6,447 nucleotides of DNA, from NCBI GenBank assembly GCA_028572035.1, contig JAPVWE010000081.1, forward strand, positions 1 to 6,447. The letters run 5' to 3'. Shown here piece by piece: positions 3,421 to 6,447 of this stretch. The position numbers were made by a program, and so were the translations under genes. The notes beneath the pieces are model-generated. The model was given only the letters and a program-made list of their open reading frames with translations, did not search any database and was not told the origin of the DNA. Position 1 is the stretch's first letter. Each line of letters begins with the position of its first letter. Source of the DNA: Desulfobacteraceae bacterium (GTDB taxonomy: Bacteria; Desulfobacterota; DSM-4660; Desulfatiglandales; B25-G16).

Positions 3421-6102
3421 CTACGGATTGCCGAATCTTTCCTTTACAAATTCAATCTCATCTTCTTTTGTGCTCACATCACCATCCAACTTGGCCTCCA
3501 GGATGCTGTCAAATATCTCCTTGAAAAGGGGACCGGGTTTATGACCCATAGTGATAAGCTCTCTGCCACTTAGGGAGACCTTTGTTCCCTTAAGCTTGGT
3601 AAAGAAGGTAGATATGGATTTCTTTATCTTTTCACTCCTGGTTTTGGCCATGCCATAAAGTAAAACCTCAGGAGTAACAGGTGAGAGAATTCTGTATAAA
3701 GAATAATGTTTCCTGTCCTTCAAACGAGAAACCTCCTTCAAGGCTTGTCTCAGCTCCTGGCGAGCGGAAATCATGCTTACAATCTCTTTGTCGTGAACCT
3801 CCATCCTAATGGCTAAATTACTCAGGGCATCATCACTCAAGGAAGAGGTTAAACCAAGAAAATATACCTTCCATGGTTCATAGGAAACACCCAGGTAAAG
3901 GAGATTGAACCATACCAAAATCCCCTTGATTCTTTTCAGGATTTCTCTTACCTCCTCGGTAAGTCTTAGCTCGGGTGAGAAAAATCTCAGAAGATCATAT
4001 CCGTCCATTCTCTCTATTGCCCCTGCGGGGTCTTCTTCCTTCAAAATCAGTTTCAGTTCTACAAAAAGCCTTTGCCCAGAGAGATTCTCAAAGCAACGTA
4101 TATTTACGGCATTTTGAATCAGACTTTTCGTAAGCTTCCCTATTCTGAACCCGAACCGTTGTTCAAATCGTATGGCCCTTAAGATTCTTGTAGGATCTTC
4201 AACAAAACTGAGGTTATGAATTACCCTCAACACCCGCTCTTTAATGTCCCTCATGGCACCAAAGTGATCAATGAGGGTACCGTAATGGCCTTTGTTGAGA
4301 TGAACGGCCAGGGTATTGATGGTGAAGTCTCTCCTAAAAAGATCTCTCCTCAAGGAACTCAGCTTAACAACAGGTAGTGCTGCTGGTGATTCATAATGCT
4401 CTATCCTGGCAGTTGCAATATCAATCTTAAAACCGTCCGGCATAACCAGAACAGCTGTCCCAAACTTGGGATAACTCCTCACCTTGGCGCCAAGATGATC
4501 GGCACAAGTCTTGGCAAACTTGATACCATCTCCCTCGATAACAATATCCACATCAAGATTTCTCCTTTTTAAGATAACATCTCGTACAAGACCACCCACC
4601 AGATAAGCATTGAAATCAAGCCCATCAGCTATCTCACCCAGGTCCTTTAATAACTTAATTATCTTATCGGGAATCCGTTCTTTGAGTAAACTTGCGATAT
4701 TCTTCTTCCGAACAAACCGCGGAATCTCCCCCTCTGAATCATAAAGAAACTCTGGCGTAGATGACCGTTCTATCAATATATTCAAAAGGTCTGTTCTCGT
4801 AATAACTCCAATGAGCTGGCTATCTTGTAATACGGGTAGAATTCTGACCTTATTGGCTATGATCAAATCCTGTATCCTATTCAAGGTGGTCTCAGGCCCT
4901 ACATGGTAAAATTCCACATTCATATACTCTTTTACAGGTCTCATTTCAAGGCCTAAGAAAATGGCTCTATCCACCATCTGCCTGGAGATATATCCCTTGA
5001 GTGTTCTGTTTTCATCAATCCCCATCAACGCGCTAATATTGTAGCTGGTTAATGTATCACTTGCCTCTCTGATGGTAGCCTCAGGTGATATATGGACGGC
5101 AGGAGAGGTCATCATGTCTTTAGCCAATCTCTCAAAATTTATCCGGCTTAAAAGGAAGGCCTTAAGATCTTCCTCTGCCTGGATGAGGGTTTTATCCGTG
5201 ACAGTAGCTGAGGCGGCCTGAGGATGCCCTCCACCACCAAACTCAAAGGCAATCTCAGCAACATTTACCTCTGGAATCCTGCTCCTGGCTACCAGATAGA
5301 CCCTATTTTCCATCTGGGCCAGGGCAAAAATAACATTGAGATTTTCCATTTCCATAAACTTTTGAACCAGAACAGCAAAATCACCTATATACCTATCGCT
5401 TCTGACCTTGGCGATAACCACCTCTACACCATTGATATTGTTTCTGGTAGCTGAAGCCATCAAATCATTCAAAAGCCAGACCTGTTCAGCGGTCAACTCT
5501 CTGGTTAACATATCAGAGATTGTATTGAGAGATGCCCCCTGCTCTAACAACCAGGCAGCAGCCTCGTAGTCTTCTGCCGTAGTAGAAGAATAGGTAAAAG
5601 AGCCGGTATCTTCATAGATACCGAGTGACATCAGGGTTGCCTCATCAGGGGTAATCTTGATCCCCTTTTCCCTTATTATTCCAGTCAATATGGATGTCAA
5701 TGCCCCACGTTCTCGGACAATCTCAAAATCACCCTTGATATCATCATCAGATCGTGGGTGATGATCATATATGTGTATTTCCATTGCATTCTTATCCAAG
5801 AGTTTTTTGAATTTGCCAATCCGCTTCTTCTGACGTGTGTCCACCAGGATCAGCCTCTTGACTTTATCGAGATCAACATCTTTTATGCGCACAAAATCAA
5901 AAAGATAAGAGGTTGAGTACAGAAAAAAATTCCTCAAGTTTTGTTCCTGGGCACCAGGAAATACCAGTATGGCCTCAGGATAGAGTTTCTTGGCAGCCAG
6001 CATGGATGCCAAAGCATCAAAGTCAGCATTCACATGTGTAGTTATTACCTCGAGGTGAGGGGCTTGTTTTTTCATTTCTTTATTTGATGCCTTCTGCGCC
6101 AT
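3421..6102 (-). CDS. DHH/DHHA1 phosphoesterase - CBS pair - tRNA nucleotidyltransferase fusion (probably A-adding)
   Basis: An 893-residue multidomain protein. The DHH phosphoesterase domain (about 17-170) has H23/D27/D29 in THVNADFDALAS, D88 in LVDTR, DHH at 113-115 and D165 in YEDTGSF, so metal ligands look intact; DHHA1 ends with GGGGHPQAAS (289-298). Two CBS domains follow (about 327-383 and 388-445) and may sense adenine nucleotides. The class II nucleotidyltransferase head has LVGGLVRD (501-508), catalytic D517/D519 in LDVDIVIEGDG, D561 in KIDIATAR, RRDFTINTLA (590-599), then EDPTRILRAIRF (635-646) matching the EDxxR template motif. The poly(A) polymerase signature (GRRF...H) is absent and the flexible loop (about 567-588) is not deleted, favouring A- or CCA-adding over CC-adding or PAP activity. 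Aquifex and Geobacter split CC- and A-addition between enzymes. The start at 6102 overlaps the nuclease gene by 31 nt; the ATG at 6075 (codon 10) makes an ATGA with its stop and may be the true start. Confidence 0.9.
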   Translation of the reverse strand: MAQKASNKEMKKQAPHLEVITTHVNADFDALASMLAAKKLYPEAILVFPGAQEQNLRNFFLYSTSYLFDFVRIKDVDLDKVKRLILVDTRQKKRIGKFKKLLDKNAMEIHIYDHHPRSDDDIKGDFEIVRERGALTSILTGIIREKGIKITPDEATLMSLGIYEDTGSFTYSSTTAEDYEAAAWLLEQGASLNTISDMLTRELTAEQVWLLNDLMASATRNNINGVEVVIAKVRSDRYIGDFAVLVQKFMEMENLNVIFALAQMENRVYLVARSRIPEVNVAEIAFEFGGGGHPQAASATVTDKTLIQAEEDLKAFLLSRINFERLAKDMMTSPAVHISPEATIREASDTLTSYNISALMGIDENRTLKGYISRQMVDRAIFLGLEMRPVKEYMNVEFYHVGPETTLNRIQDLIIANKVRILPVLQDSQLIGVITRTDLLNILIERSSTPEFLYDSEGEIPRFVRKKNIASLLKERIPDKIIKLLKDLGEIADGLDFNAYLVGGLVRDVILKRRNLDVDIVIEGDGIKFAKTCADHLGAKVRSYPKFGTAVLVMPDGFKIDIATARIEHYESPAALPVVKLSSLRRDLFRRDFTINTLAVHLNKGHYGTLIDHFGAMRDIKERVLRVIHNLSFVEDPTRILRAIRFEQRFGFRIGKLTKSLIQNAVNIRCFENLSGQRLFVELKLILKEEDPAGAIERMDGYDLLRFFSPELRLTEEVREILKRIKGILVWFNLLYLGVSYEPWKVYFLGLTSSLSDDALSNLAIRMEVHDKEIVSMISARQELRQALKEVSRLKDRKHYSLYRILSPVTPEVLLYGMAKTRSEKIKKSISTFFTKLKGTKVSLSGRELITMGHKPGPLFKEIFDSILEAKLDGDVSTKEDEIEFVKERFGNP
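6072..6075 (-). promoter_or_regulatory. ATGA stop/start overlap between nuclease and fusion gene
   Basis: The minus strand reads ATGA: TGA (6074-6072) stops the nuclease frame and ATG (6075-6073) is codon 10 of the fusion frame. Such 4-nt overlaps usually mean termination-reinitiation coupling. Starting here gives MKKQAPHLEVITTHVNADFD, which places the DHH motif at a typical distance from the N-terminus. Neither this ATG nor the one at 6102 has a good Shine-Dalgarno sequence, so the choice stays open. Confidence 0.5.
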
Positions 6103-6447
6103 TTGTATGGCATCTCAAATGGTGGCCGTGGAGATTCATAGGCAGCTTTTAGAATCCGTTCTGCCAAATCAGGAAATCCATTATCTCCGTAATGGGATAT
6201 GTTCTCATATGCTAACCCCGCTCTGATCAAGTGGATAGATAAAAGTTCTCCATCTACAAATACATGCGCCAGAAGGCGTCCGTACTTATCATTTTGAAAG
6301 GGAAGGTATTCTATAACCTTGGCCTTTCTTAAGATATCCATTGTCATTGCTGCCGCTTTTCGACCATAGGGCTGATCTTGAAATATCCCATGCTCTTTAT
6401 GGATAATCTCCGGTGCATCTATACCCAAGACCCTTATGATAACGTCT
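6072..6447 (-). CDS. Thermonuclease (staphylococcal nuclease-like) protein, 5' end outside window
   Basis: The frame is open from the window edge to TGA at 6074-6072, giving about 124 residues that begin DVIIRVLGIDAPE. That is the SNase core: the Arg of RVLGIDAPE is eight residues before the Glu, matching Arg35 and Glu43 of Staphylococcus aureus nuclease, and DKYGRLLAHVFVDG supplies the Arg87 equivalent; LIRAGLAY also matches the family. The catalytic set therefore looks complete, implying a Ca2+-dependent phosphodiesterase cutting DNA or RNA. The N-terminal strand and any signal peptide are missing, so secretion cannot be judged. A TTG at 6428 lies inside the motif and is not a credible start. 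The tail is unusually basic (WRRRHQIKK). The gene overlaps the downstream fusion gene and is probably co-transcribed with it; a functional link is not shown. Confidence 0.88.
   Translation of the reverse strand, partial: DVIIRVLGIDAPEIIHKEHGIFQDQPYGRKAAAMTMDILRKAKVIEYLPFQNDKYGRLLAHVFVDGELLSIHLIRAGLAYENISHYGDNGFPDLAERILKAAYESPRPPFEMPYKWRRRHQIKK

Overview
The window reads as a chromosomal housekeeping segment of a Gram-negative anaerobe, most likely of the former Deltaproteobacteria (Desulfobacterota). That placement is inferred from three things: the minus-strand order trpS-scpA-scpB-rluB, a DHH/CBS/tRNA-nucleotidyltransferase fusion protein upstream of it, and a TrpRS carrying an iron-sulfur-type cysteine motif. 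Base composition is moderate (roughly mid-40s % GC by eye), except for one very GC-rich intergenic patch. Every gene I can support is on the minus strand, so transcription runs from high to low coordinates.

Layout in transcription order. (1) 6447-6072: C-terminal part of a staphylococcal-nuclease-like (thermonuclease) protein, cut by the window edge. (2) 6102-3421: an 893-residue fusion of a DHH/DHHA1 phosphoesterase, two CBS domains and a class II tRNA nucleotidyltransferase (probably A-adding), coupled to the nuclease gene by an overlap that includes an ATGA. (3) 3420-3239: a 182-bp gap holding a GC-rich nested inverted repeat that can fold as two hairpins inside a 10-bp outer stem. (4) 3238-2255 trpS, 2252-1533 scpA, 1490-951 scpB and 976-209 rluB: a tight cluster broken only by a four-copy TAACNAA heptad repeat that runs into the scpB start codon. 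(5) 208-54: an intergenic region with short direct repeats, a perfect 12-bp-arm dyad and helically spaced TTGAC motifs. (6) 53-1: the first 17 codons of a further minus-strand gene, possibly an AAA-type ATPase.

The cluster combines tRNA 3'-end synthesis or repair (the fusion), tRNA charging (TrpRS), 23S rRNA modification (RluB-type pseudouridine synthase) and chromosome condensation (ScpA and ScpB, the kleisin and winged-helix partners of SMC; smc itself is not here). This is information-processing housekeeping, not an accessory island. I see no CRISPR array, transposase, tRNA or rRNA. No clearly new multi-gene system is visible. The signals most worth following are the GC-rich nested palindrome, the heptad repeat that replaces the scpB leader, the dyad/TTGAC promoter region at the left end, and the Fe-S TrpRS.
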